The notes under the pieces: model-generated | Databases searched by the model: none | Told to the model about the DNA's origin: nothing | The model's input: the letters and a program-made list of their open reading frames with translations, nothing else | Part shown: piece after piece, positions 11,101 to 20,600 of the stretch | Position numbering within the stretch: position 1 is the first letter of the stretch | Layout: the number at the start of each line of letters is the position of its first letter | Origin: a virus | Strand: one strand, 5' to 3' | Length of the DNA stretch: 40,927 bases | Virus record (IMG/VR): IMGVR_UViG_3300024329_000021 | Location: 1 to 40,927 of that record | Translations under genes and position numbers: made by a program

Positions 11101-11522
11101 AACTACGTTTAAGTGAAGATATATCAACCTTTACAACAGACTTAGCAATCAACAACGATGCATTAACAACAAATCAAGCAACGTTTAACTTGTTAAATGA
11201 TACTGCTACAACTATCAACTTTGGTGGAGCAGCAACAACTATTAGCATTGGTGATGCTACAGGAACACTTACTGTAAATCACAACTTCCATGTAACTGGA
11301 ACAGTAAGTTTAACTAATGATTTAGCAGTTGCACACGGTGGTACAGGTGTAAGTACGTTTACAACAGACGGCATACTTTACGGTAATGCAGCTACTGATG
11401 TTCAAGTAACTGACGCAGCCGGAACAAGTGACGCAAGTAACAGTTTCCAAATACTTACTGTAACAAGTGATGCTGATGCAACACCAGTTTGGACTGATAC
11501 CATAGACGGTGGCGCATTTTAA
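2121..11522 (+). CDS. Giant tail-fibre-like protein 1 (3133 aa)
   Basis: The ATG follows the previous stop directly, with GGAAG 5 nt upstream. Domain order: a short N-terminal attachment segment (1-55); a beta-helix of pectate-lyase/DUF1565 appearance (about 57-315, with YYVTEDGSDTNDG and VAPGDYYENNPI); two GxGYxSVPxIxF repeats (about 335-410); twelve helical repeats of the type Y-x-x-x-K-C-x-R-D (about 453-2140); a junction with the motif YNALPFFGG; then beta repeats of the forms TATTINFGGAATTI and TGAVxxxGG. The C-terminus is an AHGGTGVSTF segment ending in DTIDGGAF, with no S74 chaperone. It most likely forms an elongated host-contacting fibre or whisker. The same architecture, without the repeat expansion, occurs in the next gene. 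No frameshift is visible over 9.4 kb. Confidence 0.8.
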   Translation: MSYIKRQSIHSRKIGDKTFILTSDGDMEMNLDDGKEFRVNANMITTGDVTGPKVTNVYYVTEDGSDTNDGRSADKNGAFASIKRASEVAPIGSTIIVAPGDYYENNPITLRDFVTVSGQGELRNTRVFPKNPTSDFFLMGNACYLYQITFRGLRAPGWCTRIRPGALVTTSPYVQNCTNMNGPWLNDGTEFVPFETVQIEGITPGAKPILLADNPNVPVEKQINPEGGGGGLLVDGDDYDPASLVFSFVADAFTQISQGGIGFHVTNFGYTQIVSCFSVFCSTGFMTTKGGYLSISNSVSDFGTNGVVADGYYPVAYTTATADQNYYSTVGSVTLSFAGTGYTSVPTIQFSAPEGAGGTVAQATAQVDLTTGELAAVSITDNGSGYRSVPDITFTGGGATIQATGTVNLRTNASIAISSLRDKPQTGSVIKFDGDDIFYYITSNDITTQPFVYNQETCERDVRRIIDALTSDIVMGTYYQTTTAAQSYLRATSTKVLLDQLAPTIYALEATRDEMKALTSNLAMKEELDQRFNIVTSTLAAGDSTGIPFVGDQLGDTFNDLSSIDGEIIEAKDNILVNRDFIIAELTAYINDQFTELSYNQAWYDEDMTVFLTALSSYIATGGDHVIVRQAKEFRSRTRFKNLYVSSFAYLRSLVLGYTEVNTDPTSVTRVNEAFDIIINVVDDGDSTGIVPAYPASVGVTQNGIDSKDHLQANKDFIVAEFIAYLDTLDSTLTYTASEWEAYVENFVDALSYDILYGGNNATVQETTWFFKSVTWSKFTTTNLTAFEDAFARVRFIVQRVIRGLSVAKTSGNAETQDFTSGDATQIEATLLDGLVQIVENVINAQTITGLPTKSYPNIEEEPAGQVNAANKLLSVIATILEDTIDYNLINNPTLTYNEEKCKRDVGYMVDAVYRDAQLGTNQNSITAGLSYNRANVAYVNGEQKPATIIALREAKRLAVLAASGEAAFQDKVSDLFDNIFDIIEFNQLPSEGREYPEPGPAADALINAHSQFVANKAFLTGEVIAYINDNNFVYDQAKCERDTGLIISGAGYDALLGTNYNSVTNGLAYLRVNAGAVLSDQLTETLAAINFAKGQSTTATASDATTQTAVGAAFDEVVDIVTNGIGFADTLTWTNPTGATTGQINAKDQMVANRAFLQKEAATFITNNYKDFTYNQEKCERDIGLIMDAVALDVALGTNYNSVTAGLAYQRASSADLQDDQLIQTSGALRELKKEIVKLGLSDTAEPKAEAAMDEIIDILENGNISTDDAADTLVFPTPGLLPSTNAVEAKDQLIANKAYIQEEIIQWITVNYPALSYDAVKCRRDVGYIVDALCHDILYGGNSATQQAAQSYFVGAVAQLGAGQVAATAAAYNRLGQVVSDIVIEAVVENSAGNVLVQDTSGTPASSTEADDVSGLVQIIEDVITAGNIAGLPSVQLPSVSWSTSVLQQAYSTIKGNKDDVKETVIIWIANNFQSFTYDEAKCARDVGIMIEAVCYDAAIGTNFNQVTSGLAYQRANAAVAVGSQLLQTVKSIEYLRDTINTDEIQLSGTFRSRVLAGFNEILDIINNGVVSTDTSADTLTFPDSGLNANYPLAVTQLQANRDFLAKETSAYVTNNYPLLTFDAAKCERDTKYIIDAVCYDIIYRGNLASKNAAESYFVGAVSQLGAGQQAATVAAFNELANVASDVIQNITHGTAEQSGVTQDTSNPGSDAGTAGEAQNLLQIVEDVVNNNNIDSIPADILTDITWTAAELQTDFADLNSTTKVDFYKADVIDYINKTFTRSFTFNSAKCERDTGYIVDALTYDILYGGNAATYQAAQAYYVGYVSQVVGQQPETAAALGWVDTLLGSILLDTLYDDPEQTGVVQDTTAGAATATEVARATELLTVFQNVITDGVDNLPAVSYPDTSWATAGAQTAIASLEAAKATIVADTITELEDNYNAFSYNEASCRNDTGLIIDAVAYDLLYTGNIQTIIATNAYFLGAVAYIPESQRANTVAAYTHLQDVALKCIEGIGVTPTTGNTESQVLGGAYGTSIESSTAVGLIGIIKSAVENNTLVGVPGEVNPDFSWLPQTTRSAANALLANKLIIQNGVITYIQDNILGFEYGIEVCERDTGYVIDAVLYDLMYGGNKQSRRAAEAYYSGTILGAAKVGNVDQTLVSAYSYYKLGDIMRQVANNEVVAKSFGNAKTQILTIPDADAAIGQRAELLVDRLALSIIQGYTTGWHEVGHNHELGSSVYNTERNIIVGATEDIVETAINDLNATYGGSAEITVFPGIVSVETTQQAYLYNVSTISTSGHAFEYVGAGVTYNALPFFGGTAIPEQEIIETSNGKVFAGGTVDQIGNFRVGNFFGVNALTGSITLNANEIDLKGLTSVGPFIRDGIPVGVELKEVSDNANLVSSIGTQDFNTAPTQKAVSTYVENRYLNKLTGGTVEGDITLNGDFDVNGDVISTDTSGAFNLLNTSATTINAFGDATSIIMGAADGTFTVNPDLLVQGSLTVNGDIVFTGDVSLNIPDESLQAYSISTEGSLDFISINTRTDEELITFGIRPGLLVENTTESTSTTTGSVVIDGGVGIAKSLTVGVDFTADGSIVLGSDRAVDTIDINGATDIDLPDNNTNVLRIHENVSDYIIIDTVDGSEVVEFGTTPNIIILNNDDATDNVTGAVQITGGLSTQRNIHAGVDITADRDIIADRDIQINGTNIITDETGTFNVFNTNATRIDAFGDATTINIGATTGTLTINNEIVVIDSVTSLQIPVGTSAQRPAFATGQVRFNTDTLVFEGYDGIAWGSLGGVKDVDQNTFIRPETSPGANNDELEFFTNGSQRAIIGNSYFNVDSSVISTFNNTTPSQTYQSGAVVVAGGVGIGEELHVQKYIGGNNNGVLQLTSLATDTVDIRANTVLAQDGLKLITNAPDSAADDIVYPMTFAHHSISGTPVAGSGTGVKFELETANDNFETSGQIDVIAQDITGLQEDFDMVFSTMIGGTAGVEKLRLSEDISTFTTDLAINNDALTTNQATFNLLNDTATTINFGGAATTISIGDATGTLTVNHNFHVTGTVSLTNDLAVAHGGTGVSTFTTDGILYGNAATDVQVTDAAGTSDASNSFQILTVTSDADATPVWTDTIDGGAF
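3477..8560 (+). repeat. Twelve Cys-containing helical repeats in fibre 1
   Basis: Copies begin near residues 453, 599, 735, 897, 1035, 1175, 1319, 1480, 1624, 1788, 1947 and 2108; from the fourth copy on the spacing is 138-164 residues. The core reads Y-N-x-x-K-C-E-R-D-x-G-x-I-(I/V)-D-A-(L/V/A)-x-Y-D. Two subtypes follow the core: LGTN-x-x-S-V-T-A-G-L-A-Y, and YGGN-x-A-x-x-x-A-A-x-x-Y-F. Copies 2 and 3 have lost the Cys-Glu-Arg core. Near-identical DNA (AAGTGTGAAAGAGA) recurs in several copies. Confidence 0.8.
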
Positions 11523-11548
11523 ACTTACTGAATAAAGTAAAATAATAA

Positions 11549-11576
11549 TAAAAAGGGCTCTACAGGCCCTTTTTTT
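11549..11576 (+). terminator. Rho-independent terminator after fibre 1
   Basis: An AAAAAGGGC arm pairs with GCCCTTTTT around a 7-nt loop, and the 3' arm runs into seven T residues. It lies 28 nt after the stop codon of the fibre gene and closes the first late unit. Confidence 0.85.
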
Positions 11577-11604
11577 ACGAATACAGTAACCATTTTTTAA
11601 ACTT

Positions 11605-11612
11605 GATAAATA
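11605..11612 (+). promoter_or_regulatory. T4-type late promoter for fibre 2
   Basis: GATAAATA lies directly downstream of the terminator and 76 nt upstream of the chosen ATG. A second, weaker box, CTAAATA (11668-11674), overlaps the Shine-Dalgarno region and is probably fortuitous. Confidence 0.75.
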
Positions 11613-11642
11613 ACTGAGTAGCAATTTTTATTGTTTTACATC

Positions 11643-11663
11643 GGGCATCTTCGGATCTGACCC
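11643..11663 (+). promoter_or_regulatory. Leader hairpin with UUCG loop
   Basis: Inside the 76-nt leader, ATC-TTCG-GAT forms a short stem capped by a C(UUCG)G tetraloop, and flanking GGG (43-45) can pair with CCC (61-63) across an asymmetric internal loop. The Shine-Dalgarno site starts 11 nt downstream. It might stabilise the long fibre mRNA; this is inference. Confidence 0.25.
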
Positions 11664-11688
11664 ATACCTAAATAGGAGGCAGTTGCAC

Positions 11689-14600
11689 ATGGCAACAACA
11701 ATTAGACACAAGCGAAGTGCGGTCGCTGGTAAGAAACCAACTATAGCACAACTTCAAAGTGGTGAACTAGCATTAAACACAGCAGACGGTAAAGTATATT
11801 TACTACGTGATGATAACACGGTTCAGGATATTACTAAACGTATCTTTGAAGGCAACTCAGAAATTAAGATTGACGATTTAGCTGATAGTACAGAAGCAGC
11901 AATCACAATGACAGTTAATGATGTTGATAAGATGACTATTACAAATGCCGGATTTAATATTAAAGATAATATTGATATTGAAGACGCCGGCAAGTTAACA
12001 TTTAGAGAACTTACTGCTTCTGGTGAAGATGGTGTTAGTATTAAAGCACCAAATACATTAGATGCTGGCTACCAACTAACCTTGCCTCCAAACTCGGGTT
12101 CAATTGGTCAGCTAATGTCTGTTGATGCTAACGGAAACTTGAGTTTTAGTGATGCTGATATTTTTGGTGGTAATGTTATTTACGTGTCTCAAGAACAAGG
12201 CGATGATGAAAACGACGGACAAAGTGCTCCGGTTAAAACTATTAAACGTGCTTGTCAACTAGCCTCTGCACAAGTATATAATGCAGACAGTACTATTAAC
12301 TTTAAACGTATTAACATCAAAGTTGCTGTTGGTGACTATACAGAAGACAATCCAGTTATTGTTCCTGATAACACAGTTATCAAAGGTGACGGTTTACGTG
12401 GTTGTATTATTCGTCCTGCTAATGCTAACTTGGACATGCTACGAGTTCGTAACGCTTGTTACTTTGGTGAATTTACATTCCGTGACGGTGTTGACTCAAA
12501 CTTTGTTCCACTTATTACAGCTGACTACGCTGTTGCATTCGATGATCCAGATGCTACTGATATTCCAGATCGTGCAGACTATCCAAACTTGCCGAGCACA
12601 AAACCAACTATTACAACATCACCGTATATTCAGAACGCTAGTATTATTTCGTTCTTAGGCATGAACGGCGCTAAGATTGACGGTAGTAAAGTTGAATCTC
12701 CAAACGTACCATTTAATCAAATTGAAGCAGAAAATCCGGTTGTTGGAGCCATACCTGAACAAGGTAAATCAATGGTTGCTAACGCCTTTACTATTCTATC
12801 ATTTGGTGGTACAGCGTGGCGACTAACCAACGATGCTTATGCACAGATCGTGTCTTGTTTTGAAATCTTCCTGCTCAACGGTGTTTATACACAGTCAGGT
12901 GGTTATTGTTCCATTACTAACTCCGCGACAAACTTTGGTTTGTATGCGTTGAGATCAAGTGGTTACTCACCTAAAGCGTTCCAGTTTGACAGAGCATTTG
13001 TAACAGCAACAGGTCAAAGTGAAGGTAAGCAAACTATTACTATTGCTGGTATTAATCGTGATACACCAGTTGAAGAATTTGTATTACGTTTTAGAGAACC
13101 AGATTATAAAACAGCACATGATTTATTAAAACTCAATAAAGATATTATTGCTAATGATGTAGTCACTTGGATTAATGCACAAATTGCAGCAGCTTCTCCA
13201 AGTATATGGGCAGGGTTTACATATAACGAAGATAAGTGTAGACGAGATGTTCAAAGATTGATCGATGCTGTAAGATACGATTTCTTGTTTAACAGTAATC
13301 ACAGAAGTGTTAGTGCAGCATTAAGATATTTTAGTGGATCATTTGCTGGCAATGTATTTGCTGCACAAAAAGATCAACATATTGCAGCATTTGGCCAAGC
13401 TAAAGCATTTACAGCAAATGCCCTTCCGGATCCAACTGCAACTAGCAGAGCAAATGCACTTTGGGACGAAATTATTGATATCGTAACTAATGGAGATGCA
13501 AATACTGTTCCGGGTGATAGTGTTGCAGCAGCATATTCACGCCCTCTACCAACTGGCGGCACAAATAACGCTAGTGATGCAGGATTTGAAAATGCAGTAT
13601 TACAAATAAATGCAAACAAGACATTTTTACAAAAAGAACTTACTGCTTGGTTAAACGCAGAGATTGCTGCTGCAAACCCACCGTTTGAATCAGGATTTGT
13701 TTATAATGAAGCCAAGTGTGAAAGAGACACAGGACTTATTATTGACGCACTTTCTTATGATTTAACATACGGCGGCAACTTACAAACATTGGTTGCATCA
13801 CTAGCATACTTTATAGACGGAGTAGCACAGTACGGCACAGGACAACAAGAAGAAACTGTTGCAGCCTATGGTAGATTAAAAGAAGCAATACAACAAGTTA
13901 TACAAGAACAATCAGTTACTGTAACTGCAGGTAACACTGAAACACAAGATGTATCAGGAACAGCTGGTAGTGAAGCTGCTGCCGACTATGCCGCAGATAG
14001 AATTGATGAAATTATTGATTATCTAAATAGTGCAGGCGCCACACCGCCAGCAAGAATTGAACCAGACATAACATGGACTACAGCAACATTACAAGATAAC
14101 TTCAACGGCTTAGGAACTGTTACTCAGATTAACATTGCACAAAATGTTACACAGTTTATAAACGAACAAATACAAGCAAATATTTGGTATGGATTTACAT
14201 ATGATTCTGCTAAGTGTAATAGAGACACACAACTTATTGTTGAAGCAGTGGCACAAGATACTTGGGATACTGGTAACAGGTATTCACGTAGTGCTGGTCT
14301 TGCATATTACACTGCTAACTTACAAGACTCTTCTCGTATTAGTATTAGTGGCCAAGAACTACAGACTATTGCTGCTATTGAGCAAGCAAAAGTTGAAGCA
14401 TTAAGTTATATTACTAGTGTTAGTTCAGCCGTACAAGATTTTGCAAGTTCACGTTTTGATATTGTAAATACGATCATAAATGATCCAAATGATTTACCAA
14501 ATCCAACAGAAGTAAGCAGTGAAGGTGACGTTACAAACGACTTTAAAACTACTCCTACTGAAACTACTTTTGATGCTGCTACAGCAGTTAATGCTGAAGT

Positions 14601-17600
14601 TGATATTATTACGATTGTTGATCACGGCTTTTCAAATGGTCAAAAAGTTATATATGATCCAGATGGCAACGCTCCGATCAAAGGACTTGATGCAGAACAA
14701 ACTTACTATATTAAAATTGTCAACGACGACGAGTTTGGTCTAACGTTTGATGAATCAGGAGACTTTGATGTTAATATTATTGCAGCAGGTGCAAATACTC
14801 ACAAGTTTTTCTCAAATGTTATTGAATTCTTTGTTGAAGAAATATTAAACTCTCATACAACATACCAGACACTTATATTAGAATCTGGAGCAGAAAGTTA
14901 TGAGTTTGTTCCTGGTCGTGCTATTTCAGGTACAACAGGCGTGAATAATAACAGTGCTATTGTTACAAAATGGGAACCAAGAGAACGTAGACTAGTTGTA
15001 AGTATTGAACAAGTTGCAGTTGGTTCGAGTGTTCTTAGAGTTCAGTTTGACGAAACAAGTATTATCGGACAAGATCATGCAAGTAGTCCAAATTCAACTA
15101 TCGGTGTTAACGAAGTAGCTACAAAGCTAGGTTTAGGTACAGCAACGTTTACCCTTACTGCTACAGATGGTAGTAGTAGTTTAACTAACACTTCAAATCT
15201 TCCAGAAAATCAACTATGGTTCCACAGACCAAGTATTGTTAACTCGTCTTCACACACTTGGGAATATGCCGGTTCAGGCGTTGACTACAACGCATTACCG
15301 CAAAACGGTGGTAATACAAGAACAGAGTTTGAACAGTTTGAAGAACTTCCGGGACGTGTTTACTCATCAGGTACAAACGAACTTGGTGACTTTAAAGTTG
15401 GTGACTTTATTACAGCGTTCAACAGAACAGGTAACATTACCTTTAGAAACAAAGTGCAGGTGGACGAACTTGATGCGTTGAGACTAAGTCTTAGTGATGT
15501 TGCTATTGAAGAGATTTCAACTAGTGTTAACTTAGGTGACGACGAACTTGGCGGTCCAAGTGATGCTCGAATGGTTACACAGTTAGCAGTACGTTCGTTT
15601 ATTAATAATAGACTTGGCGGCTTTGTTGATAAATCAGTTAGTACAGCAGCCGTACCAGGCGCTATTGTTCAGCTTAACACCAACGGTCAGTTGAACGGCG
15701 ACCTTATTCCGGCTACACGTCAGTTTACCAACACTAACACACAAGGTTATCTATCACGACTTGAACAAGTTGATGATATTCCACCAACTGACTTGAAAGC
15801 TGGTGATATTGCTACTGAGAACTACGAGCAAGTTGAACTTACTCTAAGTGGAAATATTTTAAATGTAGCCAACGGCGACACTATTACACAGCCTGGTATT
15901 GAAGGTGCTGTTGCATACGCAAAAGGTGCATATCCATCAAGTGGTAACATACTTGTTGCTAGTGTTCCGGGAGCATGGGACGATACTGATGATAGTACTG
16001 GCGACCCATGGGACGTAAGTGGAACAGCGCCAAACTTGTTTGTTAACGGTGTTGATTCAGGAGTTCGCCCAACTGCAAAAGGTGCAGTATCAGAGATTGT
16101 TGATAACTTCTTCTTACGTAGTTCAAACAGCAGTCAATTCTTAATACTTGATCCAGATGTTGATTACACATTTACTAGTGCAGTTATCACTAATGTTGCA
16201 AGAACAAGTAATATTGCTACAATCACAACAAGCGGAGCTCATAACTTACAAATCGACAACAATGTACAGGTACTAGTACCAGATGATACAACATACAACG
16301 AAAATACATTAGTATTAAGTATACCAACAGCAACTACGTTTACTATTGCAAGTGAAGGCGACAACGAAAGTATAAAATCAGTACCAGGTACTGCACGTAC
16401 TATTGTTACATCAGCAGATGGTAATGCTCAAGGCGCAGTGACAGAAGTAAGATATGGCGTGTTAACTGGAGTCGACAACGGAGCTATTACAAGCGGCTCA
16501 GGATATACACCTACTAACGGAACACTAGTATATAAAGACGTAGCATTTACAAACAACTCAGGATCAGGATCTGGTGCAACAGCAGACGTTACTGTTACAG
16601 CAGGACAAGTTACCGATGTTGATATAAAAACAGGCGGTACTGGTTACGACATTGGCGATTTACTTAGTGTTGCTGCATCGAGCGTTGGAGGCACTGGTAG
16701 CGGCTTTGAAATAGAAGTTGTAAGTTTTGAAAAACGTGCATATGTTAATATATTAGGTGGCGAGCTTTATGTTGCTAGTGCATCGAGTATTGACTTTGTT
16801 GAAGATAACACAGCAGTACAAAATGCAAAAACTATTAACTTAGACGACTTTATTGAAAATAACTTCTTAGCTGGTGTTAGCGGATCAGGTGGTGCAGTTA
16901 ACTATACTGATTCTCGTATTATTGTAACAAATCACGGGTTTGAAAATGGTGATCCGGTAACCTATAATACTAATGGTAACGTTGCAATCGGCGGCCTAGT
17001 AAACGGTTTAGTTTATTATGCTAAAAAGATTGATGCAGATACATTTGAATTGTATTCAGGATTTGCATTGTTAAATCAGATAGACTTTACAAGTACTCCT
17101 GCTAACAATGCACACACGCTTACAAGAAGAACAGTTAATACAGTTGATAATAGTGTTATAACATTAAATCATGGATTTACAACTGGTGATGCTATTAGAG
17201 TTGAATCGTTATCAGACGGAAGTTCGTCAAACGAACTGTTTAGTGTTAATGCAGAAGCTACACCAACAGGCTCAAGATTCTTTGTAGGATCTGTAACAAC
17301 TAACAGCTATACACTTCACGCACTACGTAGTGACGCATTGAGTAGTGCTAACGACCTAGTAACCAATCCAAAACTTATTGACGGCATTGGCGTAGGTAGT
17401 GCTTTGATTATTCAAAACAACGTACAAGTTAATGGTGTTATTAATACTTCAAGTAGGTTGCAAGCAAACTGGAACACACTTGCTGTTACAAACATTGATG
17501 CTGAAAATATTATTTCAGGTACTATTAGTCCAAGCAGACTTGGAGCAAGTGGTGTTCCAAACAGTGATACAGCATTGTTTGGTGATAGTGCATATAAAAA

Positions 17601-20600
17601 TGTTGTACAAACACTTAAAAAACAAAATACAACTGACAATCCTATTACACTAACAGGAAGTAGTTCAGGAGGAGAATTCTACGGAGATCCAGTTCAGATT
17701 GGTATTGCTAACGTTGACCTTGATCCGCTAGGCACATTCTCAACACTAGGTACAAGTAGATTCTTGCAATCACAGTTTGATGTTGCCAATGATGGCAGCG
17801 GCCAGGTCTTTATTAAAGATGCGGTTGTTGATGCTGGTACATTAGACGGTCTTGATAGTGCTTACTTCTTAAACCCAGCTAACTTAACAAGCCTTGTACC
17901 AGTTGCAAGAGGCGGAACAAATATTAGTACATACGCTATTGGTGATTTGATTTACGCACAAACAACAGGTAGTTTAAACACTCTCAATATTGGTAGAAAC
18001 AATAGTTTCTTAAAATCAAATGGTGTTACACCAGAATGGGGAACAGCACTTGATCTATCAGAAGGTCTTGATGTTGGTAACGCTTCACTTAACTCGTCTA
18101 GTACTGGTAGCGGTAGTGTTTATAATGCAAATGTTACAAGTATAGAAATAGGCAGCGATGCAACTAATATTAAGATTGGTAACGCAGATACTACACGCAA
18201 CTTGTTAACATTTATTGACGGGTATGAAGCAACTATCTCTCAAGATGTTGTAGTTAATCTTAGTAGTGTTACTGTAAGTACAAACGGAGTTACAGCTAAC
18301 CAAGAAACTGAAATACCAATGTCAGATACATCAACTATTTTAGCAGGTATGCTTGTTACAGGTAGTGCAAGTATTCCTTCAAATACTGTAGTTAATGGTG
18401 TTACAGATGAGTTTATATATCTAAGTAATAAAACTACAGGTACTATTACAAACTCAACTACACTGTCATTTACATTTACACCAAAAACATTAGGTACAAA
18501 AGTTGGCGATACTATTAATATTTCTGGCAGTGCAGTAACAAACTTAGACGGTAGTTGGCCAGTTGTTGGCGCAACTGATATTGCAACATCGTTTACTATC
18601 AGAACAGATGCTAATGTTACATCCGATCCATTAGACGTTGTACAGGGTACAATTAATATCGGTAATAATATGATTATTAGAAATAGTACTGTAGTATTTG
18701 GTAATGCAGAAGCAAGCGAAACACCAACTACTTCTACAATCAAAGGCACTAGCGGTATTGGAAATAATGTTGCAGGTGGCGCTATTACTATCGAAGGCGG
18801 AAGCGGAACAGGTAATGCAACCGGCGGCGATGTAGTTATTAAAACTGGCGAAGTTTCAACGTCAGGTGATATTGAACATACAGTGCAAACACGTTTAACT
18901 ATTGATACCAGCGGCAAAGCTACATTCACTGGTGAAGTTGAAGTTGATGCTGTAGTAAGCACAAGCGAAACAACTGTTGCGCTATTAAATGATACTGCTA
19001 CAACTATTAATATGGCAGGAGAAGCAACAGCAATCAATGTAGGTGCATCAACAGGTAAAACTACTATTGCACACGATGTCGATGTTAATGGCGGAGACTT
19101 AGACACCAACCAAGCAACATTTAACTTGTTGGCAACTCCGACAACTGTTAACATTGCAGCAGCAGGAACAACAGTTAATATTGGTACTGGTGGTGACGGT
19201 GGTGGCACAACTACTATCGGACACGACTTGGTTGTCACCGGAGACCTAACAGTTAATGGTGATACTACAACTATTAATAGTACAACACTCACAGTTGACG
19301 ATCTTAACATTGTTGTAGCAAGCGGTGCTGCCAACGGCGCAGCAGCAAACGGTGCTGGTATTACAGTTGATGGTGCAAACGCTACACTAACTTGGGATAA
19401 TGCAAATACTAGTTGGGATTCAAGTGAAGACTTTAACCTAGCAAGTGGAAAAGCATATTACATTAATGATGCAGATGTACTTAATAGTACAACACTAGGA
19501 AGTGCAGTTGTTAACAGTAGTTTACAAACATTAGGAACTATCGGAACTGGTACATGGCAAGGTAGTGTTATTAGCAGCACATACGGCGGCACTGGAGTTA
19601 ACAATAGTGGCCGCACTATTACTATTGGTGGCAACTTTACACACACTGGTTCACATACATTAGGATTAACAACAACTGGAAATACTAGTGTAACACTACC
19701 AACAAGCGGTACACTTGCTATCACAGGTAATCCATTAAGTCAGTTTGCAGCAACTACAAGTGCTCAGCTACGCGGAGTAATAAGCGATGAAACAGGAACA
19801 GGCGCAGCAGTATTTGCTACATCTCCAAGTTTTACTACTGGTATTAATGCTGCAAGTGCTACAATGGCATTGTTTGACACAACTGCAACATCAATCAACA
19901 TGGGTGGCTCGGCTACTAGCGTTGAGATTGGTGCAGCAACTGGCACAACAACCATACACAATAACTTGGATGTAGATCTAGATGTTAATGTCGACGGTGG
20001 CGATATTACCACAAATGCAGCAACATTTAACCTAATCAACGCAACTGCAACTACACTTAATGTAGGCGGCGCCGCAACAACAGTTACAGCAGGTGCTACA
20101 ACAGGTAACTTTAACATTAGAAACTCAAATGTTAACTTATCAGGCAACTTATTTGTAAACGGTACAACACTTGATACAGATGAAACAGGTACATTTAACT
20201 TACTCAAAGATAATGCTACAACACTAGCATTTGCTCAAGCAGCAACTGAGATTGTAGTTGGTGAAACTAAAGCAGCAGCAGATTTAGCAGGTGCTTTAGG
20301 CGAAATGGTTGTACGTATGGATTTACGTACAAATACTGATATGTATATTGATGGTGAGTTATTTGTTAGTGCTATCAACAATACACCAATAGGTAACATA
20401 ACACCAAGCAGTGGTGCATTTACTACACTAGCTTCAAATAACCTAGTAACATTTACTGATGGTACAAATGCAACAGGCGCAACATTTGCAGGAGGTAGTG
20501 CAGCAGTTAAAATAACAGGCGGTTTGTATGTAAACAAAGATATACGTGCAGACAACTTTATTGGTGATATGAGTGCTGCTTTCTTAACAAGCGGAACTAT

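Noticed and set aside
11683-11688. TTG at 11683 as the start of fibre 2
   Set aside because: Only 3 nt from AGGAGG; the ATG at 11689 has 9-nt spacing.
18240-19334. Long open frame on the minus strand opposite fibre 2 (364 codons)
   Set aside because: Same antisense artefact of repetitive fibre codons; the sense frame is a continuous, well-supported fibre protein.
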